Notes under the pieces: model-generated
What the model was told of the DNA's origin: nothing
Databases searched by the model: none
Seen by the model: the letters and a program-made list of their open reading frames with translations, nothing else
NCBI GenBank assembly: GCA_002699145.1
Contig: PABK01000047.1
Span: forward strand, 1-64,000
Source: Halioglobus sp.
Lineage (GTDB): Bacteria; Pseudomonadota; Gammaproteobacteria; Pseudomonadales; Halieaceae
Length of the DNA stretch: 64,000 bases
Direction: 5' to 3'
Program-made: the position numbers and the translations under genes
In this document: piece by piece, positions 25,332 through 35,369 of the stretch
How positions within the stretch are numbered: position 1 is the stretch's first letter
Layout: every line of letters begins with the position of its first letter

Positions 25332-26024
25332 TCACAGCTCGCGGATGTAGTCGAGCTGGTCGTTGACCATGTACAACCTGTGCCGCGGCCCTTGCGCATC
25401 CAGCGCCTCCGCGTCATAGCCGGCGTCGCCCTGGTAGAGAAAACAGATTCCGTCCTGCACGAAGACCATGCGCGGCGCATACATGATGGCGTCGCGGGCG
25501 CCGATGTGCCGGCGCGCGTGGGCGCAGTCGCGGCAGGCGGCGATGTCGCTGAGACTGACGAAGGTCGGCGGCATCAGGCGCAGGTCGTGCGCCTCGTCGG
25601 CGGACTCCGCCAGTGCCACGGACGGCGCCACCCAGCGATGCCTGGCGATCTCGCCGCCATCGACTACCACCTCCTGCTCATCCTCCAGCAGGGTGAGGAA
25701 GAACCAGGTGGCAAAGCGCCGCTTCGCACCCGCCGGCGTCGTCCAGTGGGACAGCCATACCAGCTGGTCCGCGCTGACCTGCACGCCCGCCTCCTCGCGG
25801 GTCTCGCGGATAGCGGCGTTGACCGCCGCGGCGTAGGGGTCGCGATCGGCGGTGTAGTCGGCCTCGTCCACCTTGCCGCCGGGAAACACCCACATGCCGC
25901 CCATGTGCGTAACCGCCTTGTCGCGCTGTACCAGCAGGGCCTCCAGCCCGTCGCGGCCATCGCGCAACAGCACCACCGTGGCCGAGGGGTGGACAGGCGC
26001 TACGACATCACTGGCCTCAATCAT
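25332..26024 (-). CDS. Nudix hydrolase, NUDT19-like
   Basis: The 230-residue product has a Nudix box split by an insertion. GGKVDEADYTADRDPYAAAV precedes AIRETREEAGV, so the REXXEEXGU catalytic part is intact, while the distance to the Gly is longer than in a standard box. This arrangement occurs in NUDT19-type enzymes, some of which cleave CoA or acyl-CoA. A C-terminal pair of Cys residues (ACRDCAHARRH) is also present. Given the neighbouring acyl-CoA genes, a CoA-derivative pyrophosphatase is a reasonable guess, but not shown. It is convergent with the thiolase gene. Confidence 0.85.
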   Translation of the reverse strand: MIEASDVVAPVHPSATVVLLRDGRDGLEALLVQRDKAVTHMGGMWVFPGGKVDEADYTADRDPYAAAVNAAIRETREEAGVQVSADQLVWLSHWTTPAGAKRRFATWFFLTLLEDEQEVVVDGGEIARHRWVAPSVALAESADEAHDLRLMPPTFVSLSDIAACRDCAHARRHIGARDAIMYAPRMVFVQDGICFLYQGDAGYDAEALDAQGPRHRLYMVNDQLDYIREL

Positions 26025-26046
26025 AATCGCGGCAGCGCGGCGCGGC

Positions 26047-26502
26047 TCAGGGAAAGAAACGGCTGATGGTATCGATGACGCAGGCGGGACGCTCGCTGCC
26101 CTCGATCTCGATGGTCATGCGCACGACGACCTGGACACCGCCCTTGACCTCCTCGGCACTGATCACCTCACCGTGACCGCGGATACGGCTGCCCACCGGG
26201 ACGGCCGCCGGGAAGCGCACTTTCTCGCAGCCATAATTCACACCCATGGAAGTGTTCTCCACCTGCATGATCTGCGGCAGGAACAGGTTCGCCAGGGACA
26301 GTGTCAGGTAGCCGTGGGCGATGGTCGCACCGTAGGGGCCGTCCGCGGCCTTGTCCGGATCGACATGAATCCACTGGTGGTCGCCGGTGGCGTCGGCGAA
26401 CTGGTTGATCCGTTCCTGGTCGATCTGCAGCCAGTCACTGTGCCCCAGGTCCCTGCCCACCGCCTCCAGCAGCGCCGCGGGATTGTCGAAAGTCGTTGCC
26501 AT
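26047..26502 (-). CDS. MaoC-family (R)-specific enoyl-CoA hydratase-like protein
   Basis: The 151-residue hot-dog protein contains QFADATGDHQWIHVD-type residues (FADATGDHQWIHVDP), which carry the hydratase catalytic Asp and His of the MaoC family. IAHGYLTLSL and NYGCEKVRFPAAV are further family segments. It probably hydrates enoyl-CoA esters. It lies 22 bases downstream of the Nudix gene's start side on the same strand and belongs functionally with the DUF35/thiolase pair. Alternatives are other hot-dog hydratases; acyl length is unknown. Confidence 0.9.
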   Translation of the reverse strand: MATTFDNPAALLEAVGRDLGHSDWLQIDQERINQFADATGDHQWIHVDPDKAADGPYGATIAHGYLTLSLANLFLPQIMQVENTSMGVNYGCEKVRFPAAVPVGSRIRGHGEVISAEEVKGGVQVVVRMTIEIEGSERPACVIDTISRFFP

Positions 26503-26585
26503 TACCTGCTCCGGTCATCAGCCTGTTCCGCGCGCAACTATAGCACCCGCGCGGCCCCCACCGCAGTGCCACCGGTTCAAGAATT

Positions 26586-26613
26586 TTGTAAAGCCGGCAA
26601 TGTACGCTATTTT
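26586..26613 (+). promoter_or_regulatory. Putative promoter of the MscS-family gene
   Basis: TTGTAA and TATTTT are separated by 16 bases, 37 bases before the ATG at 26650. A good ribosome site (AAGGAG) lies between them. Local AT content is higher than in the flanks. Confidence 0.4.
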
Positions 26614-26649
26614 TTACCAGACAAGACCTTTCGGTAAGGAGCCGACAGC

Positions 26650-27465
26650 ATGGAAAATCTCGACATAGCGATGCTCATCAACGACTACGCCATACCCTGG
26701 GGCCTGAAGATACTGACGGCCCTGATCATCTTTTACCTCGGGCGCATGGTCGTCAATATCGTGGTCAACGGCGTCAAGCGCCTGCTGCAATCGCGCGGCA
26801 TGGACGAAATCCTGGTGGGCTTCCTGTCCAGCATCCTGCGCTGGGTGCTGCTGCTGTTCGTCGTGGTGGCGGCGCTGAGCCAACTGGGCATAGACACCAC
26901 CTCGCTGGTCGCCCTGCTCGGTGCGGCGGGCCTGGCTATCGGCCTGTCGTTGCAGGGCTCGCTGTCCAACCTGGCTTCCGGGGTGATGTTGATCATCTTC
27001 CGGCCGTTCACCAAGGGGGACTTCGTCGAGGCGGGGGGCGCCACCGGCGTCGTCGACAAGATCAGTATCTTCACCACCACCATGACGACCCCGGACAACA
27101 AGGAAATCATCGTGCCCAACGGCGCCATCCTGGACAACAACATCACCAACTTCTCCGCCCGGGACACACGACGCGTGGATATGGTGTTCGGTATTTCCTA
27201 TGACGACGACCTGCTCAAGGCGAAAAAATTGCTGGAGGAGATCGTCACGGCGGACGAGCGGGTGCTGGACGAGCCGGCGCCGGTCATCGCGCTGAGCGAA
27301 CTGGGCGACTCCAGCGTCAACTTCGTGGTGCGCCCCTGGGTCAAGAGCGCGGATTTCTGGGGTGTGTTCTTCGACACCCAGGAAACCGTCAAACTGCGCT
27401 TCGACGAGGCGGGCATCAGCATTCCCTACCCGCAGATGGACGTTCACATGGACAAAGCCGAGTGA
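26650..27465 (+). CDS. Small-conductance mechanosensitive channel, MscS family
   Basis: The 271-residue inner-membrane protein matches the minimal MscS architecture: three transmembrane helices (about 18-38, 58-80, 85-110) and a cytoplasmic cage. The pore helix GLAIGLSLQGSLSNLASG carries the Gly/Ala pattern of MscS TM3, followed by IIFRPFTKGDFVEAGG. It should release solutes under hypo-osmotic stress. AAGGAG precedes the ATG at good spacing. It is monocistronic and followed by a strong hairpin at 27499-27539. Confidence 0.95.
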   Translation: MENLDIAMLINDYAIPWGLKILTALIIFYLGRMVVNIVVNGVKRLLQSRGMDEILVGFLSSILRWVLLLFVVVAALSQLGIDTTSLVALLGAAGLAIGLSLQGSLSNLASGVMLIIFRPFTKGDFVEAGGATGVVDKISIFTTTMTTPDNKEIIVPNGAILDNNITNFSARDTRRVDMVFGISYDDDLLKAKKLLEEIVTADERVLDEPAPVIALSELGDSSVNFVVRPWVKSADFWGVFFDTQETVKLRFDEAGISIPYPQMDVHMDKAE

Positions 27466-27498
27466 CGCCAGTCGCGATCACTTAGCGGCAGTTCACAA

Positions 27499-27539
27499 CA
27501 TTTAACCCCCGGATCGACACACGCTCCGGGGGTTAAATG
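27499..27539. terminator. Terminator-like perfect hairpin after the MscS gene
   Basis: A perfect 15-bp stem (CATTTAACCCCCGGA with its complement) encloses an 11-base loop and is followed by GCGTTTATT. The T run is weak, but stem strength and position 34 bases after the stop codon fit termination before the RND pump promoter. Confidence 0.65.
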
Positions 27540-27580
27540 CGTTTATTACAAGTATTTCACAGGATGCCCGGGTGTGATTA

Positions 27581-27589
27581 TGGTATAAA
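27581..27589 (+). promoter_or_regulatory. Extended -10 promoter of the RND efflux operon
   Basis: TGGTATAAA fits an extended -10 (TGnTATAAT) element; no good -35 box is seen. Transcription would start near 27596, six bases before an in-frame ATG (27602) that lacks a ribosome site. This favours the GTG at 27674 as the translation start. Confidence 0.45.
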
Positions 27590-27673
27590 TGCCGCCCGTT
27601 AATGCCGATCCATCGCGCGCTCACCCCGTGCGCCACCGATGGTCGCTGCACAGTTCACCAGGTGGTCGTCGAC

Positions 27674-28945
27674 GTGGCATCCCGAACAAAACAACTCGTG
27701 CTGTCCGTCGCCCTTCTCGCCGGTGCGGTGGCGATCGCGACGCTGCTCTACCTCAACCGCCCGCCCACCGAAATTGCCGAGCCGGAGTACAAGCCGATCT
27801 CCATCGACGTGGCGGAAGTGGTCAGGGAAACCCTGCGCATTCCGGTACAGGCCCAGGGCACGGTGAGCCCGCTGCGCGAGTCGTCCCTGCTGTCGGAAGT
27901 GACGGGGCGCGTCATCGAGGTGTCACCCAATTTCAACGTCGGCGGCTTCGTCTCCGCAGACGAAATCCTGTTGCGCATCGACCCGCGCGATTACGAGACC
28001 AACCTGTTGCGCGCACAGGCCGCCGTGGAATCGGCCGAAAGCAACCTGGTGCAGGAAAAGGGCCGTGCCGAGGTCGCCCTGCGCGAGTGGCAGAAGCTCC
28101 CCGCGGGCAGCCAGCGCAGCGACGAGGCGCGCGACCTCTACCTGCGCAAGCCCCAGCTCGAACAGGCAGAAGCGCAGTTGCTCGCCGCCCAGGCCGACCT
28201 GGACACCGCGCGGGACAACCTGGAACGCACCGTGATCCGCGCACCCTACGACGCGCTGATTCGCGCCAAGCACAGCGACCTGGGCCAGTTCGTGGCGCCC
28301 GGCAGCCCGATCGCCGACGTGTTTTCCGTCGCTGTCGCCGAGGTGCGCCTGCCGATTCCCCAGGGGCGGCTGGACTACCTGGAATTGCCGGGCCTGGGCG
28401 ACGCGGGCCAGGGCGCCCCCATAGACCTGTATACCGACGTGGCCGGCGAGGTAAAACACTGGACCGCCCACCTGCAACGCACCGAGGGTGTATTCGACGA
28501 GCGCTCGCGCGTGCTCTACGCGGTGGCGCGCATCGAGGACCCGTACGCGCTACAGCACCCGGGCCGCGAACCGCTGCGCATCGGCAGCTTCGTCAATGCG
28601 AATATACAGGGCCGCGAGATCGAGGACGTGGTCACCCTGCCGCGCCACGTGCTGCGCGCGGGCAACCAGGTCTGGGTGGTCGACGAGGGTATGCAACTGC
28701 GCAATCGCCAGGTCTCGATGCTGCGCACCGGCGGCGACCTGTTGTACGTCGTCAGCGGCCTGGACAACGGCGACCTGGTCTCGCTTACCACACTGGACAG
28801 CTCCTTCGACGGCTCCCGCGTCAGCATTCATTCGCGCACGCCATCCAACCAGCTAAACCGCCGCGAGCAAACACCGGCGCAGGGCGCGGAACTGGGTGAC
28901 GCGACCGCAGCCGTGGATGCCGCTGCTGACGGCGCGGACGGCTGA
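27674..28945 (+). CDS. RND efflux periplasmic adaptor subunit
   Basis: This membrane-fusion protein links the RND pump encoded next to an outer-membrane channel. From the GTG at 27674 (AGGTGG eight bases upstream) it has 423 residues. It has an N-terminal anchor (KQLVLSVALLAGAVAIATLL), a lipoyl-type half (PVQAQGTVSPLRESSLLSEV), a coiled-coil hairpin (about 95-165, rich in Ala/Glu/Leu) and beta-barrel and membrane-proximal domains. An ATG at 27602 would add 24 residues but lacks a ribosome site. Its stop overlaps the pump start by one base (TGATG). No outer-membrane TolC gene is nearby. Confidence 0.9.
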   Translation: MASRTKQLVLSVALLAGAVAIATLLYLNRPPTEIAEPEYKPISIDVAEVVRETLRIPVQAQGTVSPLRESSLLSEVTGRVIEVSPNFNVGGFVSADEILLRIDPRDYETNLLRAQAAVESAESNLVQEKGRAEVALREWQKLPAGSQRSDEARDLYLRKPQLEQAEAQLLAAQADLDTARDNLERTVIRAPYDALIRAKHSDLGQFVAPGSPIADVFSVAVAEVRLPIPQGRLDYLELPGLGDAGQGAPIDLYTDVAGEVKHWTAHLQRTEGVFDERSRVLYAVARIEDPYALQHPGREPLRIGSFVNANIQGREIEDVVTLPRHVLRAGNQVWVVDEGMQLRNRQVSMLRTGGDLLYVVSGLDNGDLVSLTTLDSSFDGSRVSIHSRTPSNQLNRREQTPAQGAELGDATAAVDAAADGADG

Positions 28946-31900
28946 TGCAAACATCCACCCCGCGCAAGGGTATCATCGCCTGGTTCGCCCACAACCCGGT
29001 GGCGGCCAACCTGTTGATGCTCATCATCATGGCCGTCGGCCTGGGGTCGGCGTTCACCATCCAGCGCGCCATGTTCCCCGCCTTCGACTTCGAACTGATC
29101 TGGGTGCAGGCCACCTACCCCGGCGCCGCGCCGGAGGAAGTCGAACAGGGGATCGTGCTGAAGATCGAGGAGGCGATCAACGACCTGGAGGGCATCAAGC
29201 GCGTGGAATCGGACTCCTTCGAGTCCAATGCCACCATGATCATCCAGCCGCTGGACGGCACGGACGTCAACAAGCTCCTCGACGACGTGCAGAACCGCGT
29301 GGACGCCATCCAGTACTGGCCGGAGGCGGCGGAAAAGCCCGTCATTTCGCAGCCCGAAGTGCTGTTCCCGGCGCTGACGGTACAGGTATCGGGCAACATC
29401 GGCGAACGCAGCATGAAGGCGCTGGCCGAGAGTGTGCGCCGCGACCTGCTCACCTACCCCGAGGTGTCCGCCGCGGAAGTCATCGGCGCGCGCGACTACG
29501 AGATCGCCGTCGAAATCTCCGAGGAACTGCTGCGCGAATACCACCTGACCCTGGGGGACGTGGCCGACACCATCGCGGCCTCCTCACTGGACCTGCCCGC
29601 GGGCTCGGTGCGCACTGACAACGGCGAGATCATGCTGCGCACCACCGGCCAGGCCTATGTGCAGCAGGATTTTGAAAAGATCGTCCTGCGCACCTGGCCG
29701 GACGGCACGCGCCTGCTGCTCGGCGATATCGCCACGGTCAACGACGGCTTTGAAGAGGGCGCCGGCTTCGCGCTGTTCAACGGGGCCTACTCCCTGGGCA
29801 TCAACGTCTACGCCATGGGCACGCAGGACATCATCGAGACCGCCGATGCCGCCAAGGCCTACGTGGCGCAGAAACGCGCGCAACTGCCGGACGGCGTCGA
29901 GCTCGATATCTGGTCCGACTCCACCTACTACCTGTCCGGCCGACTGCAGATGATGATGCAGAACCTGGCCATGGGCGCACTGCTGGTTTTCATCATCCTG
30001 GCGCTGTTCCTGGAGATCAAGCTGGCGTTCTGGGTGATGCTGGGCATACCCGTGTGCTTCCTCGGCGCCATGGCCATGATCAATACCCCCTATATCCACG
30101 CCAGCCTGAACATGATCAGCATCTTCGGTTTCATCCTGGTGCTGGGTATCGTGGTGGACGACGCCATCATCATGGGCGAGAGCGCCTATACCGAGACCGA
30201 GGCCCACGGGCACCACATCGACAACGTGGTAAAGGGTGTCTACCGCGTGGCCACCCCGGCGACCTTCGGCGTGCTGACCACCATCGTCGCCTTCGCCCCG
30301 ACCCTGTTCGTGGACGGCATGTTCGGCGCCTTCCCGGAGGCCTGTGGCTGGGTGGTCATCCTATGCCTGGTATTCTCGCTGGTCGAGTCGAAGTGGATCC
30401 TGCCGGCCCACCTGGCGCACAGCAAGCCGACGCGCAATCGCCTGCTGCTGCAGATCGACCACGTACAGGAAGCCGTGAACCGCGGGCTGAAACACTTCGT
30501 GGAGAACCGCTACCGGCCTTTCATGCTGCGCTGTATCGAGAACCGCTACACCACCCTGGCCTTTTTCCTGGCGCTGCTGATCCTGTGCTCGGGCCTGCTG
30601 CTGGGCGGCGTGGTACGCACGGTGCTGTCGCCCGAACTGCCCGGGGAATTCCTGCAGGTGGAGATGCGCATGGCCCAGGGGACGCCGGAAGAGCGCACGC
30701 TGGAGGCGATCACCGAGGTTGCCCGGGCCTTCGAGACCATGGAGGACAAGTATCGTCACGAGTCCGGCGGCGGGGAAAAACTGTTGCAACACATGGCGGT
30801 GTATGGGTTCGAGCGCATCAACGGCAGCATCTTCGTCGAGCTGACCAAGGAGACCGAACGCAGTCTCAATTCGGACCAGATTGCCGAGCGCTGGCGCCGC
30901 GAGGTGGGGCATGTGCACGGCGCCGAGGTGTTCTCCATCACCAACGTCGACGGTCCCTCCTTCGGCCCGGCGGTCGCCTTCGACCTGATGCACAGCGACG
31001 ACCAGCAGCTGCGCGCGGCGGCCGCGGAACTGGAGGAGAAACTGCGCCATTACGACGGCCTCTACGACTTCCGCAACGGCGCCTCCGACACCGCCGACGA
31101 AATCCACTTCGACATCCTGCCAGAGGCCGAGGGCCTGGGCCTGACCCGCTTCGATCTGGCCACCCAGGTACGCCACGCCTACTACGGCGCCGAGGCGCAG
31201 CGGGTGCAGCGCGGCATCGACGAGATCAAGGTAATGGTGCGCTACCCGCGCGCCGACAGGGAAAATGTCGACAGCCTGAACAACATGTACATCCGCACAC
31301 CGCAGGGCGACGAGATACCCATGGAAACCGTGGCGAGCCTGGATGTTCGCCAGGGTCTTCTCAAAGCCACGCGCATCGATTTCCAGCGCGCCGCCGAGGT
31401 CACCAGCGAGGCGAACACGCGTATCGTACAGCCGTCGAAAGTCATCGCCGAGGTGGAGAAGAACGTCATGCCCGAGCTGATTAAAAAGTACCCCGGGCTG
31501 AGCTATGCCGTGTCGGGCAGCGCGGACGAGGAGCGCAAGACCGCGAATTCGATGATGGTCGGTTTCTGCCTGGCGCTGTTCGGCATCTACGCGCTGCTGG
31601 CGATTCCCACCCGCTCCTACCTGCAGCCGCTGATTATAATGGGCGTCATTCCCTTCGGTATGATCGGCGCCATTTTCGGCCACTGGGTCACCGGCTTCCC
31701 GATGAGCATGATGTCACTGATGGGGGTGATCGCCCTGAGCGGCGTGGTGGTCAACGACAGCCTGATCCTGGTCGACTACGTCAACAAGGCGGTGGCCGCG
31801 GGCAGCGAGCGTATCAGCGCCGTGGTGGAAGGCGGCACGCGCCGATTCCGCGCCATCCTGTTGACCTCGCTGACCACGTTCTTCGGCCTGGTGCCGATGC

Positions 31901-32085
31901 TGATGGAAGACTCCCTGCAGGCCCAGGAAATGATTCCCATGGCCATCTCACTGGCCTACGGCATCGTCTTCGCCACGGTCATCACGCTGCTGCTCATCCC
32001 CAGCCTGTACATGATCATCGAGGATTTCAGACTGTGGCGCGCGCAGCGCGGTGAACGCGGCGACCTGGCCGTCAGCCACGGCTGA
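28945..32085 (+). CDS. RND efflux pump inner-membrane permease
   Basis: The 1046-residue protein is a full-length AcrB-type pump (hydrophobe/amphiphile efflux or related). TM1 begins near residue 16 (NPVAANLLMLIIMAVGLGSA). Proton-relay residues are visible in TM4 (FGFILVLGIVVDDAIIMGES, two Asp). Further helices in the second half (MSLMGVIALSGVVVNDSLILVDY, TSLTTFFGLVPML) and two periplasmic porter lobes complete the fold. The family contains multidrug and lipid-like exporters, so the substrate is not predictable. It forms a two-gene operon with the adaptor and meets sppA tail to tail, with two bases between stops. Confidence 0.95.
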   Translation: MQTSTPRKGIIAWFAHNPVAANLLMLIIMAVGLGSAFTIQRAMFPAFDFELIWVQATYPGAAPEEVEQGIVLKIEEAINDLEGIKRVESDSFESNATMIIQPLDGTDVNKLLDDVQNRVDAIQYWPEAAEKPVISQPEVLFPALTVQVSGNIGERSMKALAESVRRDLLTYPEVSAAEVIGARDYEIAVEISEELLREYHLTLGDVADTIAASSLDLPAGSVRTDNGEIMLRTTGQAYVQQDFEKIVLRTWPDGTRLLLGDIATVNDGFEEGAGFALFNGAYSLGINVYAMGTQDIIETADAAKAYVAQKRAQLPDGVELDIWSDSTYYLSGRLQMMMQNLAMGALLVFIILALFLEIKLAFWVMLGIPVCFLGAMAMINTPYIHASLNMISIFGFILVLGIVVDDAIIMGESAYTETEAHGHHIDNVVKGVYRVATPATFGVLTTIVAFAPTLFVDGMFGAFPEACGWVVILCLVFSLVESKWILPAHLAHSKPTRNRLLLQIDHVQEAVNRGLKHFVENRYRPFMLRCIENRYTTLAFFLALLILCSGLLLGGVVRTVLSPELPGEFLQVEMRMAQGTPEERTLEAITEVARAFETMEDKYRHESGGGEKLLQHMAVYGFERINGSIFVELTKETERSLNSDQIAERWRREVGHVHGAEVFSITNVDGPSFGPAVAFDLMHSDDQQLRAAAAELEEKLRHYDGLYDFRNGASDTADEIHFDILPEAEGLGLTRFDLATQVRHAYYGAEAQRVQRGIDEIKVMVRYPRADRENVDSLNNMYIRTPQGDEIPMETVASLDVRQGLLKATRIDFQRAAEVTSEANTRIVQPSKVIAEVEKNVMPELIKKYPGLSYAVSGSADEERKTANSMMVGFCLALFGIYALLAIPTRSYLQPLIIMGVIPFGMIGAIFGHWVTGFPMSMMSLMGVIALSGVVVNDSLILVDYVNKAVAAGSERISAVVEGGTRRFRAILLTSLTTFFGLVPMLMEDSLQAQEMIPMAISLAYGIVFATVITLLLIPSLYMIIEDFRLWRAQRGERGDLAVSHG

Positions 32086-32087
32086 AC

Positions 32088-33935
32088 TCAGCGCACCGGC
32101 GCGCAGGCCAGGCAACGCAGGTAGAGGTGGCGCGGGTCCTGTAGCAGATCCAGTTCCTGCGCGGCCGCCCGCAACGGCGCCAGTACGTCCTGCAGTACGC
32201 CGCCAACGGCGGACTGGCGTGCCACACCCAGCACGCCGACACGGTTCGCCAGCGCCTGCATGACCTGGTCGCGCGGCGACAGGGGCAACTCCACGTAATC
32301 GACCTCGTAGTCTTCCAGCTGCGCCAGTGCGGCCGCCGAGGCGACGGCCTCCTCAAGGCTGCCCACCCTGTCCACCAGGCCCGCCCCCAGCGCGTCCGTG
32401 GCGCTCCACACCCGCCCCTGGGCCACCGGGTCGACCTCTTCCGGGCGCATCTGCCGACCCTGCGCAACGACGTCGAGAAAACTGCGGTAGGCGAACTCGA
32501 TACCGCTGTTCAGCGCCTCCACCAACTCCGGGTCTATCGGACGGTCGGCGCGCAACGCGCCGGCCAGGTCCGTGGTGCCCACACCATCAGTGTAGATGCC
32601 GACGCGGGCGAGCAAATCCTCGAAGGTCGGAAAGGCGGCGAAGACGCCGATACTGCCGGTAATGGTGGTCGGGGTGGCCCAGATCTCATCGGCCTGCGCG
32701 GCGATGTAGTAACCGCCAGAGGCGGCCACCGCGCCCATGGAAACCACCACGGGAATACCCTGCTGTTGCGCGTAGAGCACTTGCTGGCGGATCACCTCCG
32801 AGGCAAACATGCTGCCGCCGCCGCTGTTGACGCGCAGTACGATGGCCCGTACGCCCTCCTCCTCGGCGGTGCTGCGCAACAGCCAGGCGAGCGAGTCGCC
32901 ACCGATGGTGCCCGGAGGCTGGTCCCCCGGCAGGATATTGCCCTCGGCGGTGATCACGGCCACGCGCTCGCCGTCCGGAGTGGACAGGGGGCCGGGACGC
33001 TTGCGCATGGCGTAGCGTTCGAAAACCACCGCCTCGTACAGGCCGTCCTCGTTCTCTGCGCCGACCAGTTCGACCAGGTGTGCGTTCGCCTCGTGCCGGC
33101 TCATCAGCGTATCCACCAGCCCGGCCTGCAGCGCCAGGCCGGCGGTGTCGCCACCCTGGCCGCGCAGGCGCGCGGGGAAATTGTTCACGTAGTCGTTCAC
33201 CGCGCCCGGCGCCAACTCGCGGGCCGCCTCGACCGTGGCGGTGTACTGGTCCCACAACTGTCCCAGCCAGCGACTGGTAACCTCTTTTTCACCGGGCGAC
33301 ATGTCGTCGCGAATAAATGGCTCCACCACCGACTTGTGTTCACCGGCGCGGAATATGTGCATGTTGACCGAGAGCTTTTCCAGGGCCTCGCGGAAATAGT
33401 TGCGGTAGCTGCTGTAGCCCTCCAGGGCCACGCCGCCCATGGGATGAACGATGATCTCGTCCGCCTGGCTGGCGAGCAGGTACTGGTCCTGGGTGAAGTA
33501 GTCGCCCACCGCGACAATCGGCTTGCCGCTGGCGCGAAACCCGTCCAGGGCGCGGGAGATTTCCTGGGTGCGGCTGATCCCGACATAGCCCAGCGCGTCC
33601 AGCTCCATGACCAGCGCGGTGATCGCCGGGTCCTCGGCGGCGATTTCGATGGCGTCGATGACATCGCGCAGCAGCACCTCGTGGGTCGCAGCCGTGGGCG
33701 GGCTGACCAGCGCTTCCAGGGGGTCGACGGCGGACCTCTGGTCGACCACCGTACCGCTCATATTCAGCAGCAGCGCCGCGCGCTCCGGTAGCGGCTCCAC
33801 CGCGCCGCCCACGTAGACGAAGTAGATGATGGCCAGCATGGCCAGGAACAGCAGGTTGGACAGGGCCAGGCGCAGGCGCGTGATACCGTTCCACAGGGCC
33901 CTGAAAAAGCGCCTGGCCAGGGATTCGTCGCTCAT
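32088..33935 (-). CDS. sppA: Signal peptide peptidase SppA, 67K type
   Basis: SppA degrades cleaved signal peptides in the inner membrane using a Ser/Lys dyad. The 615-residue product is the long duplicated form. It has an N-terminal transmembrane segment (about 20-42), the first half with catalytic lysine K201 in GEHKSVVEPF, and the second half with nucleophile S406 in GAVAASGGYYIAAQADE. This mirrors K209/S409 of the E. coli enzyme. It sits one base from the DUF2069 gene stop upstream, so the two and wrbA/arsC are probably in one minus-strand operon. Confidence 0.95.
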   Translation of the reverse strand: MSDESLARRFFRALWNGITRLRLALSNLLFLAMLAIIYFVYVGGAVEPLPERAALLLNMSGTVVDQRSAVDPLEALVSPPTAATHEVLLRDVIDAIEIAAEDPAITALVMELDALGYVGISRTQEISRALDGFRASGKPIVAVGDYFTQDQYLLASQADEIIVHPMGGVALEGYSSYRNYFREALEKLSVNMHIFRAGEHKSVVEPFIRDDMSPGEKEVTSRWLGQLWDQYTATVEAARELAPGAVNDYVNNFPARLRGQGGDTAGLALQAGLVDTLMSRHEANAHLVELVGAENEDGLYEAVVFERYAMRKRPGPLSTPDGERVAVITAEGNILPGDQPPGTIGGDSLAWLLRSTAEEEGVRAIVLRVNSGGGSMFASEVIRQQVLYAQQQGIPVVVSMGAVAASGGYYIAAQADEIWATPTTITGSIGVFAAFPTFEDLLARVGIYTDGVGTTDLAGALRADRPIDPELVEALNSGIEFAYRSFLDVVAQGRQMRPEEVDPVAQGRVWSATDALGAGLVDRVGSLEEAVASAAALAQLEDYEVDYVELPLSPRDQVMQALANRVGVLGVARQSAVGGVLQDVLAPLRAAAQELDLLQDPRHLYLRCLACAPVR

Positions 33936-35262
<1,327 letters not shown>

Positions 35263-35357
35263 GGCGGATTTCCTGCGTGGTGAAACCGCCGCAGGGTAGC
35301 GTAAATCCCCGCAGGCGAAAACCGCCACGACGCTGCCGCCGACGGACGCAATCGTGC

Positions 35358-35363
35358 CATAAT
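35358..35363 (+). promoter_or_regulatory. -10 candidate for the YihY gene, possible leaderless start
   Basis: CATAAT ends seven bases before the ATG at 35370, so a transcript would begin at or next to the start codon. No ribosome-binding sequence is seen upstream of that ATG. A leaderless mRNA is an inference. Confidence 0.3.
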
Positions 35364-35369
35364 CGCCCG